64,000 nt of DNA from Actinoplanes auranticolor (lineage in GTDB: Bacteria; Actinomycetota; Actinomycetes; Mycobacteriales; Micromonosporaceae): positions 1 through 64,000 of the forward strand of contig NZ_BOQL01000053.1 of NCBI RefSeq assembly GCF_018332655.1. Direction: 5' to 3'. Under the pieces are notes generated by a model, which made no database searches, was not told the origin of the DNA, and saw nothing but the letters and a program-made list of their open reading frames with translations. Made by a program: the position numbers and the translations under genes. Below, in pieces: positions 8,275 to 17,556 of this stretch. The stretch's first letter is position 1. Each line of letters begins with the position of its first letter.

Positions 8275-11196
8275 ATGAAGTACCGGATCCTCGGTGCCCT
8301 TGCCATTCGGGATGCGGAGGTCACCGCCGGTCGCGACCGCGTGGTGCTAGCCATGCTGTTGCTGCATCCCTGCCGCATCGTCGGCGTCGACGCCCTCATC
8401 GATGCGGTGTGGAACGACCAGCCCCCGGCCACTGCCCGCGCGCAGCTGTACACGTGTGTGTCTCGGCTGCGCCGGGCACTACCCGCCGACAGCATCCGAA
8501 CCACCCCGGCCGGGTACGGCATCACCGTCACGGACGACGACCTGGACGCCCGCGCGTTCGAACGGCTGGTCGCCGGCGCCCGGACAGAAACCGATCAGGG
8601 CCGCGCCGGTGCGCTGCTGCGCCAGGGTCTGGACCTGTGGCGGGGTCCGGCACTCAGCGATATCGGCAGCCCTGCGGTCCGCCGATTGGCCGCGACCCTG
8701 GACGAGCACTACGCAGTCGCGGTGGAGGACTGGGTAGAGAGGGAACTCAACGCCGGCAGCGAGCGGAACCTGTCGGCCGAACTGCACGGCCTGGTCGAGC
8801 GGTTCCCGATGCGCGAACACCTACGCGGGCAGTTCATCCGCGCACTGTATGCAAGCGGACGACAGGGCGACGCCCTGGCCGAGTACCAGCGTGCCCGCGC
8901 AGCGCTGATCGATGAGCTGGGCATCGAACCGGGCCCGGAACTGCAGGAGCTGCATCGCCGGATGCTGGTCGGCGACCTGCCCACCGGCCCGGGGCTCATG
9001 TCGCCGGCGCCGATCCGGTGCCTGCCGCGGGCGGTCGGCGACTTCACCGGCCGTACGGCCGTTCTGAACCGGTTCCGCGGCCAGGTCGGCACCGCGCCGC
9101 CCGGCCCGTCGGTGCACGTCTTCGACGGCATGGCCGGGATCGGCAAGACCACACTGGCGATCCGGCTGGCCGGACTTGCGGCGGACCGCTATCCGGACGC
9201 GCAGCTGTTCATCGACCTGCACGGACACAGCGAACGGGAAGCGGTGGAACCCAGCGCCGCCCTCAACACCTTGCTGCGTCAGCTCGACGTGCCGGTCGAC
9301 CGGATCGCCGGGCCGATCGAGCAGCGAATCGCGCAGTGGCGCAGCGAGCTGGCCCGCCGGCGCACCGTGTTGATCCTGGACAACGCATCGAACAGCGAGC
9401 AAGTCGTGCCGTTGCTACCAGGCTGTGGCGACAACCTGACGGTGGTGACCAGCCGGCACCGGCTCACCGGCCTGGACGGCGTCCGACCACATCCGTTGCC
9501 GGTACTGACCGAGCCGGAGGCTGTCGATCTGTTCACCCGGATCGTCGGCGAGCGCGCCCTCGCTGAGCCCTCTGCGGTGGCCGAGGTGGTACGGCGATGT
9601 GGGCTGCTGCCGCTCGCGGTACGGCTGGCCGCGGCCCGCCTGTCCCGCCGCCGCTGGCGGGTCACCGACCTGCTCCACCGCCTCGGTGACACCGCACTAC
9701 CCGAACTGGCGGCCGAGAGCCGGACCGTGGCGGCGGCATTCGCACTTTCCTACACCCATCTGGCGCCGCCGCTTCAGCGGCTGTTCCGACTGCTCGGCCT
9801 GTATCCGGGCGAACGGTTCGACGCGCCGGCCGCGGCCGCCCTCGCGGACCTGCCGCTGAACGACGCCGAGGACTTACTGGGTGAACTCGCGGACGTAAAC
9901 CTGGTCGAGGAGCAGGACTCCGGAACGTACCGGCTGCACGACCTGATCCGGCAGTACGCCGCCACGCTGGCCGCATCGGACCCGCCGGAACGACACGCCG
10001 CCCTGCACCGCCTGTTCGACCATGCCGCACATACCGCTGCGGCGGTGGCGCGGCCGCTGGAGTCCCCATACAGCTCACGGACGCTGGAGTTGGGTCGTCC
10101 GCTGCGGCCGGATCTGCTGCCGCGCGCGGAGATGGACCAGAACCGCTGGCTCGAGCAGAACCGGCGCGATCACATGTCGATCGTGCGACTGGCGAACTCC
10201 ACCGGCGCCACGGAGCACGTATGGAAGCTGGCCCGCGCTGCGTGGCGGATGTGGTACCTGGCCGCCGAGTACGACGACCTGATCCAAGCGCACCGGTACG
10301 GCCTGGCGATCGCGCGCCGGGACGGCGACGTCCGCACGACCGCCATCATGGCGAACTACCTCGCGTCCGGCCTGCTCCGCACCGGCGAGGCGCGGAAGGC
10401 GATGGAACTGGTGCAAACCGCCTACGACGGCTTCAGCCAGCTCGGTGAGGTAAGTGCCGCCAACACCGCCCTCGCCAATCTGGCCGCCCTGCGGTACCTG
10501 CTCGGCGATGTCGAAGGCGACGACCGGGCGGCCCGGCAAGCGCTCCACCACGCCCGCACCCTCGCCGAGCCGGGACAGATGATAAACCCGCTGAACACGC
10601 TCGGCCTGGCCGCGGCCCGCCGAGGCGATCTCGCGGAAGGCCTCAGCTGGTTTCGCCGCGCGCTGTTCCTCGCCGTCGCCACCGGGGCCGATGCCGAGCG
10701 ATACAACACCTTCGGCAACGTGGCCATCACCCGGATGCGGATGGGCCACCGGCCGGCCGAGCGCATGCTGCGCCTGGCGCTGAGCCTCAACCTGCGGATC
10801 GGTTACAAATCAGCCGCGGCGGAAGCGGCCGGTGCGCTGGGAGCCCTGTACCGCCGGCAGGGTCGATACGCCGACGCCGTTGCCCGGCATCACAAGGCCC
10901 TCGAGGTGATCCACGGCCTGGGCGACCGCCGATTGGCCGCGCAGGTACACCTGGAGTTCGGCGAGACCCTGCTCGCCGCTGGCCGCCCGAACGCCGCAGG
11001 GAAACAATTCCGGCTGGCAGCGGCGCACGCCGCTGCCGCGCAGGCCGGGTACGAACAGGCCCGTAGCCACGCCGGCCTGAAGGCGGTGGCCACCAGCAGC
11101 GAAGCGGACGGCTGCACGACCGCGGGGGAGCGCTTGACGCCGGTTCATGCCGTCGGCCGAGACGGCACCCAGCGCTCGCCACACCACGGCGACTGA
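8275..11196 (+). CDS. AfsR-like SARP regulator with NB-ARC ATPase and TPRs
   Basis: This large activator of about 973 residues has three parts. Residues 1-90 form an OmpR-like winged helix and about 95-240 a bacterial transcriptional activator (BTAD) domain (GDALAEYQRARAALIDELGI). An NB-ARC NTPase follows, with P-loop GMAGIGKTTLA at about 285-295, Walker B TVLILDNAS and the GLLPLAVRLAAARL motif. The rest is TPR-like helical repeats. Family members activate secondary metabolism or other specialised genes, and NTP binding gates DNA binding. ATG 8275 is preferred over TTG 8266 because MKYRILG begins the conserved domain. No cluster of biosynthetic genes is adjacent. The lectin gene upstream is a possible target (inference). 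Confidence 0.9.
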   Translation: MKYRILGALAIRDAEVTAGRDRVVLAMLLLHPCRIVGVDALIDAVWNDQPPATARAQLYTCVSRLRRALPADSIRTTPAGYGITVTDDDLDARAFERLVAGARTETDQGRAGALLRQGLDLWRGPALSDIGSPAVRRLAATLDEHYAVAVEDWVERELNAGSERNLSAELHGLVERFPMREHLRGQFIRALYASGRQGDALAEYQRARAALIDELGIEPGPELQELHRRMLVGDLPTGPGLMSPAPIRCLPRAVGDFTGRTAVLNRFRGQVGTAPPGPSVHVFDGMAGIGKTTLAIRLAGLAADRYPDAQLFIDLHGHSEREAVEPSAALNTLLRQLDVPVDRIAGPIEQRIAQWRSELARRRTVLILDNASNSEQVVPLLPGCGDNLTVVTSRHRLTGLDGVRPHPLPVLTEPEAVDLFTRIVGERALAEPSAVAEVVRRCGLLPLAVRLAAARLSRRRWRVTDLLHRLGDTALPELAAESRTVAAAFALSYTHLAPPLQRLFRLLGLYPGERFDAPAAAALADLPLNDAEDLLGELADVNLVEEQDSGTYRLHDLIRQYAATLAASDPPERHAALHRLFDHAAHTAAAVARPLESPYSSRTLELGRPLRPDLLPRAEMDQNRWLEQNRRDHMSIVRLANSTGATEHVWKLARAAWRMWYLAAEYDDLIQAHRYGLAIARRDGDVRTTAIMANYLASGLLRTGEARKAMELVQTAYDGFSQLGEVSAANTALANLAALRYLLGDVEGDDRAARQALHHARTLAEPGQMINPLNTLGLAAARRGDLAEGLSWFRRALFLAVATGADAERYNTFGNVAITRMRMGHRPAERMLRLALSLNLRIGYKSAAAEAAGALGALYRRQGRYADAVARHHKALEVIHGLGDRRLAAQVHLEFGETLLAAGRPNAAGKQFRLAAAHAAAAQAGYEQARSHAGLKAVATSSEADGCTTAGERLTPVHAVGRDGTQRSPHHGD

Positions 11197-11309
11197 CGGA
11201 GCTGCCCAAGCGAGACGCGCTGCTCACACTTCTGCTGACCGAGTGCGACTCCGCCGCCGTACCGCTCTCGCCGTCGACATCTTGATCCCAGCTAGCAAGT
11301 GCCCTAACG

Positions 11310-11321
11310 GTGAACGTTCAC
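11310..11321. promoter_or_regulatory. 12-bp perfect palindrome
   Basis: GTGAACGTTCAC is fully self-complementary and lies in the 297-base gap between the convergent SARP and sigma-like genes. The gap holds no gene. A second GTTCAC occurs about 50 bases further on. Because both neighbours end here, a promoter role is not obvious; protein binding or chance are both possible. Confidence 0.35.
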
Positions 11322-11493
11322 GGTGTTTGGTGGACACGCTGTTCGGCTTGTCGCCCGGGCGGCGTGTCGATGTTCACGCTGTGTGGATGGCAGAACCTGG
11401 TGACGCTGTTGGGGTGGGCGGCGTCGGCCTCTCGGAGCCCTGTCCGGTCAGGTTGACTCCCGCTCCCGCGGTTGAGGGCGGGTACGACGGGGT

Positions 11494-12375
11494 TCAGGCA
11501 GCGGCCGAAGACCCTCGTCCGGTTGCTGGCGAGGCGCCGGCGCGGCTGGCGCGAATCTTGCGGCGTCGCTGTGCCTCGCGGTGCAGCTTGTTGCGGGTGC
11601 GTGGAGACGCTGCGGCGCTGAGCAGGCCAGAGTCCAGGGCCTCGGCGATGCGGGTGTCGATGCGATCGACCCGGCGACGCAAGGTGTCGACTTCTAGACC
11701 AAGGCGGGCGGCGATGGGTTCGACCGCGCGGCGGCCCAGCCGGAGGTCGATGTAGGCCTGTTCGTCGGCTGGGTCGATGATGCCCAGTTCGACGGCGCGG
11801 CGCACGAGCAGGTCCGGGTGGCCGTACGGGAACTTAGGGGTACGCGGACCGGTGAGGCGCTCGACGTTCTCCACGGGGATGGCTTCCGCGCCGTTGCGAC
11901 GGCGCAGCTCGTAGCCGGCGCGCCAGGCAGCTTTGCACAACGCCGCGTACGGCGCGGGTCGCACGAGGTCCACCCGGTCGCGTAGGGCGGTGAGGAAGCC
12001 GGTGATAATTTCGGCGTCCAAGTCGTGGGTGTCGCCGGACCAGCCGGTGCGTAGCTGTCCGGCGTAGCGGCGCAACGCCGGCATCGCCATCGCGGTCGCC
12101 GCGACCACCCACGCCGGGCCGTCCAGACGGGCGCGGCGAATCAGCTCGGCCCAGACGGCGTCCCGCGCGGCGTAGGCGCGCGGGTGCGTGAGCAGCCACG
12201 TCCGCAGCGCCGGCAACGTGATGACACCGGCGGGTAGGTCGGTGTCATCGCCGGGTGCCAGCCCGAGTTCGTCGAGATCAAGTGACAGAGGGGAGAACTC
12301 GCCGGTCAGGGCGGCGAACGCCGCGTCGACGGCGTCGAGAATCGAGTCGGGCCATTCGGTGGCGGACGCGGTCAT
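11494..12375 (-). CDS. Sigma-factor-like DNA-binding protein
   Basis: The 293-residue product has two parts. The middle (about 85-160) resembles sigma region 2, with AGQLRTGWSGDTHDLDAEII and TALRDRVDL. The C-terminal part (about 205-250) has a region-4-like helix-turn-helix: LGRRAVEPIAARLGLEVDTL, followed by a basic helix RRRVDRIDTRI. The tail is basic. Start ATG 12375 (MTASATEW). It faces away from the conjugation operon across a 1.1-kb regulatory region rich in GTCAGA words, so it is a candidate regulator of that region (inference). Whether it is a true RNA-polymerase sigma subunit cannot be decided from sequence alone. Confidence 0.6.
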   Translation of the reverse strand: MTASATEWPDSILDAVDAAFAALTGEFSPLSLDLDELGLAPGDDTDLPAGVITLPALRTWLLTHPRAYAARDAVWAELIRRARLDGPAWVVAATAMAMPALRRYAGQLRTGWSGDTHDLDAEIITGFLTALRDRVDLVRPAPYAALCKAAWRAGYELRRRNGAEAIPVENVERLTGPRTPKFPYGHPDLLVRRAVELGIIDPADEQAYIDLRLGRRAVEPIAARLGLEVDTLRRRVDRIDTRIAEALDSGLLSAAASPRTRNKLHREAQRRRKIRASRAGASPATGRGSSAAA

Positions 12376-12496
12376 GTCACAGCTCCCTTGTCGGAGGATC
12401 TCGATGGCGCGCCGGGACGGTCACGCGACGCGCTGGACGGTCATTGCGCCACGGTGATCTCACGCAGCTCTGACAGTCCAGGTCAGTGACGGGGTC

Positions 12497-12531
12497 ACGC
12501 ACTACAGTCCGCCTCACGGGCTGTAGTGCGT
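12497..12531. promoter_or_regulatory. Inverted repeat with 11-bp arms
   Basis: ACGCACTACAG (12497-12507) and CTGTAGTGCGT (12521-12531) are exact inverse complements with a 13-base spacer. A third half-site, GCACTACA, lies at about 12587. The geometry fits an operator for a dimeric regulator or an extruding hairpin. It is 120 bases upstream of the sigma-like gene. Confidence 0.65.
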
Positions 12532-13100
12532 ACGCCCAAGCTCACCGGCGCACGTGACCGACGCCTGTCTGACGAGCCGTCTCTGAGGTGCACTACAACA
12601 TCGAGTCGCCCATCTCGTCGGTAACCGGCGGCGACGGCCCGGCGGGGTGGCACCGGCGCCCGTCAGGGCGGTTGTCAGAGGTCCATAGCGTCTGCCACGA
12701 CCTCGCTACGGCTGACAACGTCTCGCGGCGCCGGCGTGTCAGATTCGACCGGCGTGTAACGCGGGTGTCGGAGCCCGGCGCGATCGCCCAATGTGCGACA
12801 GGCGCGGCCACGGCATCCGGCCGGACAACGCCGAGATCGAAGAACGAGATTTCACCGTCTCGCGTCCGTCTGTTAACACAGCGACTTGACGCCATGGCGG
12901 TCGGACACCGCAGCGTGACAATCCCTTGCCAGCGACCTGGATCACCGTCACGGAGGCGGTGTCGGTCGCGCTGCCTGTTTGTCAGCGGAGCAACCGTTGG
13001 ATCTGCGCAGGTCTGACAACGCTGATCAGCTTGCCCGCAGGGCGCAGCGGCAGAGGCCATGGAAGCGGGCACAAAGGACCGCAAGGACGTGGGCGTGCTC

Positions 13101-13180
13101 GGTCAGAAGTCTGTGAGGTCGTGTCAGAGGCTGTGAGATCGGCAGGTGTTCGCCACGGCTCACAACCGGCGGTTTGAGGG
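13101..13180 (+). promoter_or_regulatory. 80-bp regulatory element, copy B
   Basis: This copy matches 6121-6042 (minus strand) at 71 of 80 positions; four of the nine mismatches are consecutive near the 3' end. It points toward the conjugation operon, whose first start is about 300 bases downstream. The invariant parts are the GTCAGA and TGTGAG words and the GTGTTCGCCACGGCTCACA block. Confidence 0.7.
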
Positions 13181-13480
13181 TGCGGAACTGCTGTCGGACG
13201 CGAGTCGGACGGTCGGTTCCGTCCGCCGCCGGGCCGAGAGATCCAGGCCGGCGAAGTGAGCTGGGACCTCGGGTGCCGCGCCTTCTGATGCGCTGACACC
13301 TCATCACTTGCGAACCCGAACGGGAGGACGAGCTCCTCCCGAGGACGCCCACGCCTCTTTGCCGGACCTGCCTCTGCGGCTTGGTGGCGGTCCCTGACCG
13401 CCGTTCGAGCGATACGCCCCGCCCAATGCGCCTGCCTCTGTGGGCTGCGCGGAGGGGCGGGGCGGGAGGTGAACCCCGTC

Positions 13481-13891
13481 ATGTCCCGCTGTCTGCGGGC
13501 ACGCCTGCGTGCCCAGATCCACGTGTTGTCCACAACCTTGTCCACAACCGCCGGCCGCCGCACCGGCCGGGTCGTCGCACACACCGCCACGGTGCTGCTG
13601 ATCCTGTCGGTCCCGGCCACCGCATACGCCGACACCGGCGGCACTGTCGTCCTGGCCGCGAACACGTTGCCGCAGGTAATCGCGAACATGCGGACGTTCC
13701 TCATGGGGATCTTGGCCGCGGTCGCCACCCTGTTCCTGGTCTTGGCCGGGGTGTACTGGGCGACCGCCGGCGGTGACCCGGCCCAGGTCGACAAGGCCAA
13801 AGGCGCGCTGAAGAACGCCCTGATCGGCTACGGCCTGGCCGTGCTGGCCCCGATCCTGTTGCAGGTCGTTCAAGGCATCGTCGGGGGCTGA
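13481..13891 (+). CDS. TrbC/VirB2-like conjugation pilin
   Basis: The product has the form of a type IV secretion pilin: a basic N-region, a hydrophobic signal (VVAHTATVLLILSVPATAYA) and then a short mature protein with two membrane helices (about 73-95 and 115-135). These are separated by the small polar loop WATAGGDPAQVDKAKGALKN, which is typical of actinobacterial and Gram-positive TrbC/VirB2 proteins. ATG 13481 follows GGGAGG at good spacing; GTG 13469 is in frame but overlaps that site. The N-region is long and includes LSTTLSTT, encoded by two DnaA-box-like repeats. It is the first gene of the conjugation operon; its stop abuts the next start. Confidence 0.75.
   Translation: MSRCLRARLRAQIHVLSTTLSTTAGRRTGRVVAHTATVLLILSVPATAYADTGGTVVLAANTLPQVIANMRTFLMGILAAVATLFLVLAGVYWATAGGDPAQVDKAKGALKNALIGYGLAVLAPILLQVVQGIVGG
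13526..13546 (+). repeat. Two direct DnaA-box-like 9-mers
   Basis: TTGTCCACA occurs at 13526-13534 and 13538-13546, inside the direct repeat TTGTCCACAACC. This matches the high-GC actinobacterial DnaA-box consensus. It encodes the LSTT repeat in the long pilin leader. A further TTGTCCACA lies in the NACHT gene, so single copies occur by chance; a tandem pair is less expected. Confidence 0.45.
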
Positions 13892-14802
13892 TGGTCATGG
13901 GCTTCATGCTCGATCAGATCCTCGACTGGTTCGCCCAGCTGCTGCTCGACAGCCTGACCGCGCTGATCGGCGCGATCACCCACGTGCTGCTGCTCACCCC
14001 GGACGTCACCGCACTACCGCAGGTCCAAGCGCTGACCGGCCGTTCCATCTGGATCGTCGACACCGTTTTCGTGCTGGTGTTCGTCGCCGCCGGTGTCCTG
14101 ACCATGGTCGCCGGTGGCAACGAACACACCCGCTACACCGTCAAGGACCTACTCCCGCGGTGCATCGTCGGGTTCGTTACTGCGCACTTCTCCCAGCTGA
14201 TCGCCGGACGCATGATCGAACTGGCGAACGCGCTCACCATCGCGCTGACCGACACCGACGTCGACAACAACGGCGCCCTGCAGGCGATCAAGAACAATCT
14301 GACCGCCCAGGATCAGGCCGGCGGCCTACTGTTCCTGGTCTGCCTGGCGATCATCGTGTTCCTGCTCGCCGCCACAGCCTGCTCCATGATCGCGCGGTTC
14401 GCGGTCGCGATCGTCCTGACCGCCGCAGCACCTCTCGCCCTGGCCTGTCATGCGTTGCCGATGACCGACCCGGTCGCCCGGCTGTGGTGGCGCTCGTATG
14501 CCGGCATACTCGCCGTCCCGCTCGTGCAGGCGTTCGTCCTGTTCGCCGGACAGTGGATGCTGCTCGACCCCAACGCCATGCTCCCCACCCTCGGCCTGCC
14601 CTCGGACGGTGGTGGCGTGCTGAACCTGTTCGTCGTGATGGTGATGCTGTGGACCACGGTCCGGATTCCCGGCCTGATGCGCCGCTATGTCACCAACGGC
14701 GGCGGTCGTGGCGGCACCATGCTGGGCGCGGTCGTGCGGGTCGTCGTGGTACAGCAGCTGACCCGCGGGCTGCGCGTTCCCGGCATCAGGACAGTCCCAT
14801 GA
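13891..14802 (+). CDS. TrbL/VirB6-like polytopic membrane protein
   Basis: This 303-residue integral membrane protein has about six hydrophobic segments: residues 12-38, 50-76, 92-110, 147-185 (two), 210-225 and 245-262. They are separated by short polar loops. Size, topology and position between the pilin and the PrgI-like gene correspond to the channel-forming VirB6/TrbL-type component of type IV secretion systems in Gram-positive bacteria. The start ATG 13891 overlaps the pilin stop, and its own TGA overlaps the next ATG (ATGA). No enzymatic motif is present. Confidence 0.7.
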   Translation: MVMGFMLDQILDWFAQLLLDSLTALIGAITHVLLLTPDVTALPQVQALTGRSIWIVDTVFVLVFVAAGVLTMVAGGNEHTRYTVKDLLPRCIVGFVTAHFSQLIAGRMIELANALTIALTDTDVDNNGALQAIKNNLTAQDQAGGLLFLVCLAIIVFLLAATACSMIARFAVAIVLTAAAPLALACHALPMTDPVARLWWRSYAGILAVPLVQAFVLFAGQWMLLDPNAMLPTLGLPSDGGGVLNLFVVMVMLWTTVRIPGLMRRYVTNGGGRGGTMLGAVVRVVVVQQLTRGLRVPGIRTVP

Positions 14803-15791
14803 TCGCCGAGCGTGACAACAATGTCCGGGCCCGCATGCCTGCCGACGTGGACGCGCCCGACAAGGTGCTCTACGGGCTGACGTTTCGGCAGCTGGCGATC
14901 CTCGCCGTCGCCGCCGTCATCGGCTACGCCGGCTGGCAGAGCCTGCACGACGTGCTGCCGGCGGCGATGCTTGTCGGTACCGCGGTCGTGCTGGGCGGGC
15001 TCGTTTTCGGGCTGGCGCTCGGCCGCCGTGACGGCTTGGCGATGGACGTGTGGCTGCTGGCCGCGATCCGCCATTCCCGCCAGCCGCGGGCACTGTCCAC
15101 CACCGACACCACCGCCAAGGTTCCGGAGTGGGTACAGGCGCCGGCGTCAACGGTAATGCTGCCGGCCCCGCTGAAACTGCCCGCCGACGCCATCGACGAA
15201 CGCGGAGAGATCCACCTGTCCGGCAGCCGGGCGGCGATAGTCGCCGCGACCAGCGTCAACCTCGCACTGCGCACCGCCGACGAGCAGACGGCGCTGATCG
15301 ACACGTTCGGCCGCTGGCTCAACAGCCTGTCCACGCCGACGCAGATCGTCGTCTCGGCCCAGCCGGTCGACCTACACTCAGCCGCCCGCACCCTGACCGA
15401 CGCCCCGGCCGACCTACCGCATCCGGCGCTCGCCGACGCCGCCGCCGACCACGCCGCGTTCCTGCACGAGCTGGCAGAACGCCGCGACCCGCTGCGCCGA
15501 CAAGTCCTGATCGTCACCCGCACCAGCGAAGGCGGTGAGCACGCCGCCCGTCGGCGCGCCGACGACACCGCCCGCTCCCTGGCCGGGCTCGGCGTCACCA
15601 CCCGCGCCCTCGATGGGCACGCCGCCACCGAGGCGCTCGCCGCCGCTGCCGACCCCTACCGCCCGCCGCACCCCGGCGGGCTCGCCGCTCCCGACACCGT
15701 CATCACCGGCCCGCACCAGGCCCCGCCCAGAAAGCGACGTCGTGAAACTGCTCACCCGAAACCGCACCACCGCCGACCATCATCAGGTTGA
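14799..15791 (+). CDS. PrgI-family conjugation protein with C-terminal extension
   Basis: The first 100 residues are a PrgI-type (VirB3-like) module: a conserved N-terminal RMPADVDAPDKVLYGLTFRQ, two adjacent membrane helices (about 35-53 and 58-75), then the short LGRRDGLAMDVWLLAAIRH. PrgI-like proteins are fused or adjacent to VirB4 ATPases in Gram-positive type IV systems. The remaining 230 residues form a soluble domain, probably cytoplasmic, with a strand-rich middle (TPTQIVVSAQPVDL, RQVLIVTRTSEGG); this looks like the N-terminal domain of VirB4/TrbE proteins. ATG 14799 overlaps the preceding stop. It overlaps the VirB4 gene by 50 bases. Confidence 0.8.
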   Translation: MIAERDNNVRARMPADVDAPDKVLYGLTFRQLAILAVAAVIGYAGWQSLHDVLPAAMLVGTAVVLGGLVFGLALGRRDGLAMDVWLLAAIRHSRQPRALSTTDTTAKVPEWVQAPASTVMLPAPLKLPADAIDERGEIHLSGSRAAIVAATSVNLALRTADEQTALIDTFGRWLNSLSTPTQIVVSAQPVDLHSAARTLTDAPADLPHPALADAAADHAAFLHELAERRDPLRRQVLIVTRTSEGGEHAARRRADDTARSLAGLGVTTRALDGHAATEALAAAADPYRPPHPGGLAAPDTVITGPHQAPPRKRRRETAHPKPHHRRPSSG

Positions 15792-17556
15792 CGGTGGCCG
15801 CCGGCGTTCATCGCTGGCGGCCACCGTCGCCCCCGCCTCCGTGGAGGTCACCCCCCGCTTCCTGCGGGTCGGTGACGGTTACGCCGCGACCCTGGTGGTC
15901 ACCGGCTATCCGGCCGAGGTCGGCCCGGCCTGGCTGGAACCGCTGCTGTCCTGGCCGGGCCGCCTCGACCTGAGCTTGCACATAGACCCGCTGCCCGCGC
16001 CGGTCGCCGCATCGAGGCTGCGTAACCAACGGGCCCGGTTCGAATCGAGCCGCCGCGCCGACGAACGACACGGCAGACTGGCCGACCCGTTCGTGGAGGC
16101 CGCCGCCGACGACGCCGCCGAGCTGGCCCAGCGCCTGGCCCGCGGCGTGGCGAAACTGTTCAGGGTCGGGCTGTACCTGACCGTCCACGCCCGCACCGAG
16201 CCCGAACTGCTCGCCGCATGCGCGCAGGTCAAGGCCGCTGCCGCCTCCACACTGATCGAGGTGCAGCCGGCCACCTGGCGGCACCTGCCCGGCTGGACCA
16301 CCACCCTGCCCCTTGCCTCGGACAACCTGCAGATGCGCCGCACCATGGACACCCAAGCCCTGGCCGCAGCCTTCCCCCTCGCCTCAGCGGACCTGCCCGC
16401 GCCGCTGCCGGGCGACCCACCCACCACAGGTGGGGTCCTGTACGGGGTCAACCCGGACTCGCAAGGCATCGTCTGGTGGGACCGCTGGGCGCAGGAGAAC
16501 CACAACAGTGTTGTCCTGGCCCGCTCTGGCGCCGGCAAGAGCTACTTCGTCAAGCTCGACGTGCTGCGCAACCTCTACCAAGGCATGCAGGTCGTCGTCA
16601 TCGACCCGGAAGACGAATACACGCGCCTGGCCGACGCCGTGGGCGGCAGCATCGTGCGCCTCGGCCGACCCGGCGTGAAGATCAACCCCCTCGACCTACC
16701 CGCCGGCGACAACCGACCTGACGTGCTCACCCGACGCGGACTGTTCCTACACACCCTGATCAGCGTGCTACTCGGCCACGAGCCGCCACCGGCCGAACGC
16801 GCCGCCCTGGACCGCGCCATCCTCGCCGTCTACCGCCGGGCCGGGATCACCGCCGACCCGGCCACCCACCACCGGCCGGCACCCCTGCTCAAAGACCTCA
16901 CCGCGATCCTCCACGCCGATGGGGAGGAGGCGGGCCGGCAGCTGGCCGCCCGGCTCGCGCCGTGGGCCGCGGGCTCGTTCTCCGCGCTGTTCGACGCCCC
17001 GACGACCACCCGACCGGACGGACACCTGGTCGTCTGGTCGTTGCGGCATCTACCCGACGAGCTCCGCACCGTCGGCACCCTACTGGCCCTGGACGCGATC
17101 TGGCGATCGGTCGACACCCCGGGCCGGGCCCGACTGGCGACCCGCCGCCTGGTCGTAGTGGACGAGGCATGGCTGCTCCTACGCGACGGGCAAGGCGCGA
17201 AGTTCCTGTTCACCATGAGTAAGGCCGCCCGCAAACGCAACGCAGGCCTGTCAATGATCACCCAAGACGTCGCCGACGTGCTCGGCACCGACCTGGGACA
17301 GGCCGTCGTCAGCAACGCGGCCACGCAGATCCTGCTCAAGCAGGCACCCCAGGCCATCGACAACCTCGCCGACGCCTTCGGGCTCACCGCCGGGGAACGC
17401 CGGATGCTGCTGTCCGCCCGCATCGGGCACGGCCTGCTCATCTGCGGAACCCAGCGGACCGCGTTCGAGTCGATCAGCTCACCGGCCGAACACCGCCTGG
17501 CCACCACGACACCGTCCGACCTGGTCGGGTTCGACGACGGCGAGGAGGAACCGTGA
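15742..17556 (+). CDS. virB4: VirB4-like conjugation ATPase
   Basis: This AAA+/RecA-like ATPase powers assembly and substrate movement in type IV secretion. GTG 15742 (VKLLTRN) gives 604 residues. Walker A is ARSGAGKSYF at about 260-269, followed by VVVIDPEDEYTRL, the VirB4 signature strand. Walker B is LVVVDEAWLLL at about 470-480. MSKAARKRNAGLSMITQDVADVLG is the typical sensor region and is followed by SNAATQILLKQ. A family length of 600-800 fits, with part of the N-terminal domain apparently residing in the PrgI-like partner. It overlaps that gene and shares GTGA with the VirD4-like gene, so translation is coupled. Confidence 0.92.
   Translation: MKLLTRNRTTADHHQVDGGRRRSSLAATVAPASVEVTPRFLRVGDGYAATLVVTGYPAEVGPAWLEPLLSWPGRLDLSLHIDPLPAPVAASRLRNQRARFESSRRADERHGRLADPFVEAAADDAAELAQRLARGVAKLFRVGLYLTVHARTEPELLAACAQVKAAAASTLIEVQPATWRHLPGWTTTLPLASDNLQMRRTMDTQALAAAFPLASADLPAPLPGDPPTTGGVLYGVNPDSQGIVWWDRWAQENHNSVVLARSGAGKSYFVKLDVLRNLYQGMQVVVIDPEDEYTRLADAVGGSIVRLGRPGVKINPLDLPAGDNRPDVLTRRGLFLHTLISVLLGHEPPPAERAALDRAILAVYRRAGITADPATHHRPAPLLKDLTAILHADGEEAGRQLAARLAPWAAGSFSALFDAPTTTRPDGHLVVWSLRHLPDELRTVGTLLALDAIWRSVDTPGRARLATRRLVVVDEAWLLLRDGQGAKFLFTMSKAARKRNAGLSMITQDVADVLGTDLGQAVVSNAATQILLKQAPQAIDNLADAFGLTAGERRMLLSARIGHGLLICGTQRTAFESISSPAEHRLATTTPSDLVGFDDGEEEP

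Larger units (their letters stand above)
12376..13480. promoter_or_regulatory. 1.1-kb non-coding regulatory or origin-like region
   Basis: No convincing gene occurs between the divergent sigma-like gene and the pilin operon. It contains seven GTCAGA/TCTGAC words (12469, 12568, 12674, 12738, 13012, 13102, 13123), an 11-bp-arm dyad at 12497-12531, the second copy of the 80-bp element at 13101-13180, and a hairpin CGGGAGGA / TCCTCCCG at 13321-13341. The density of structured motifs suggests a control region for conjugation, and oriT or an origin is possible. No nic consensus is recognised. Confidence 0.6.
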
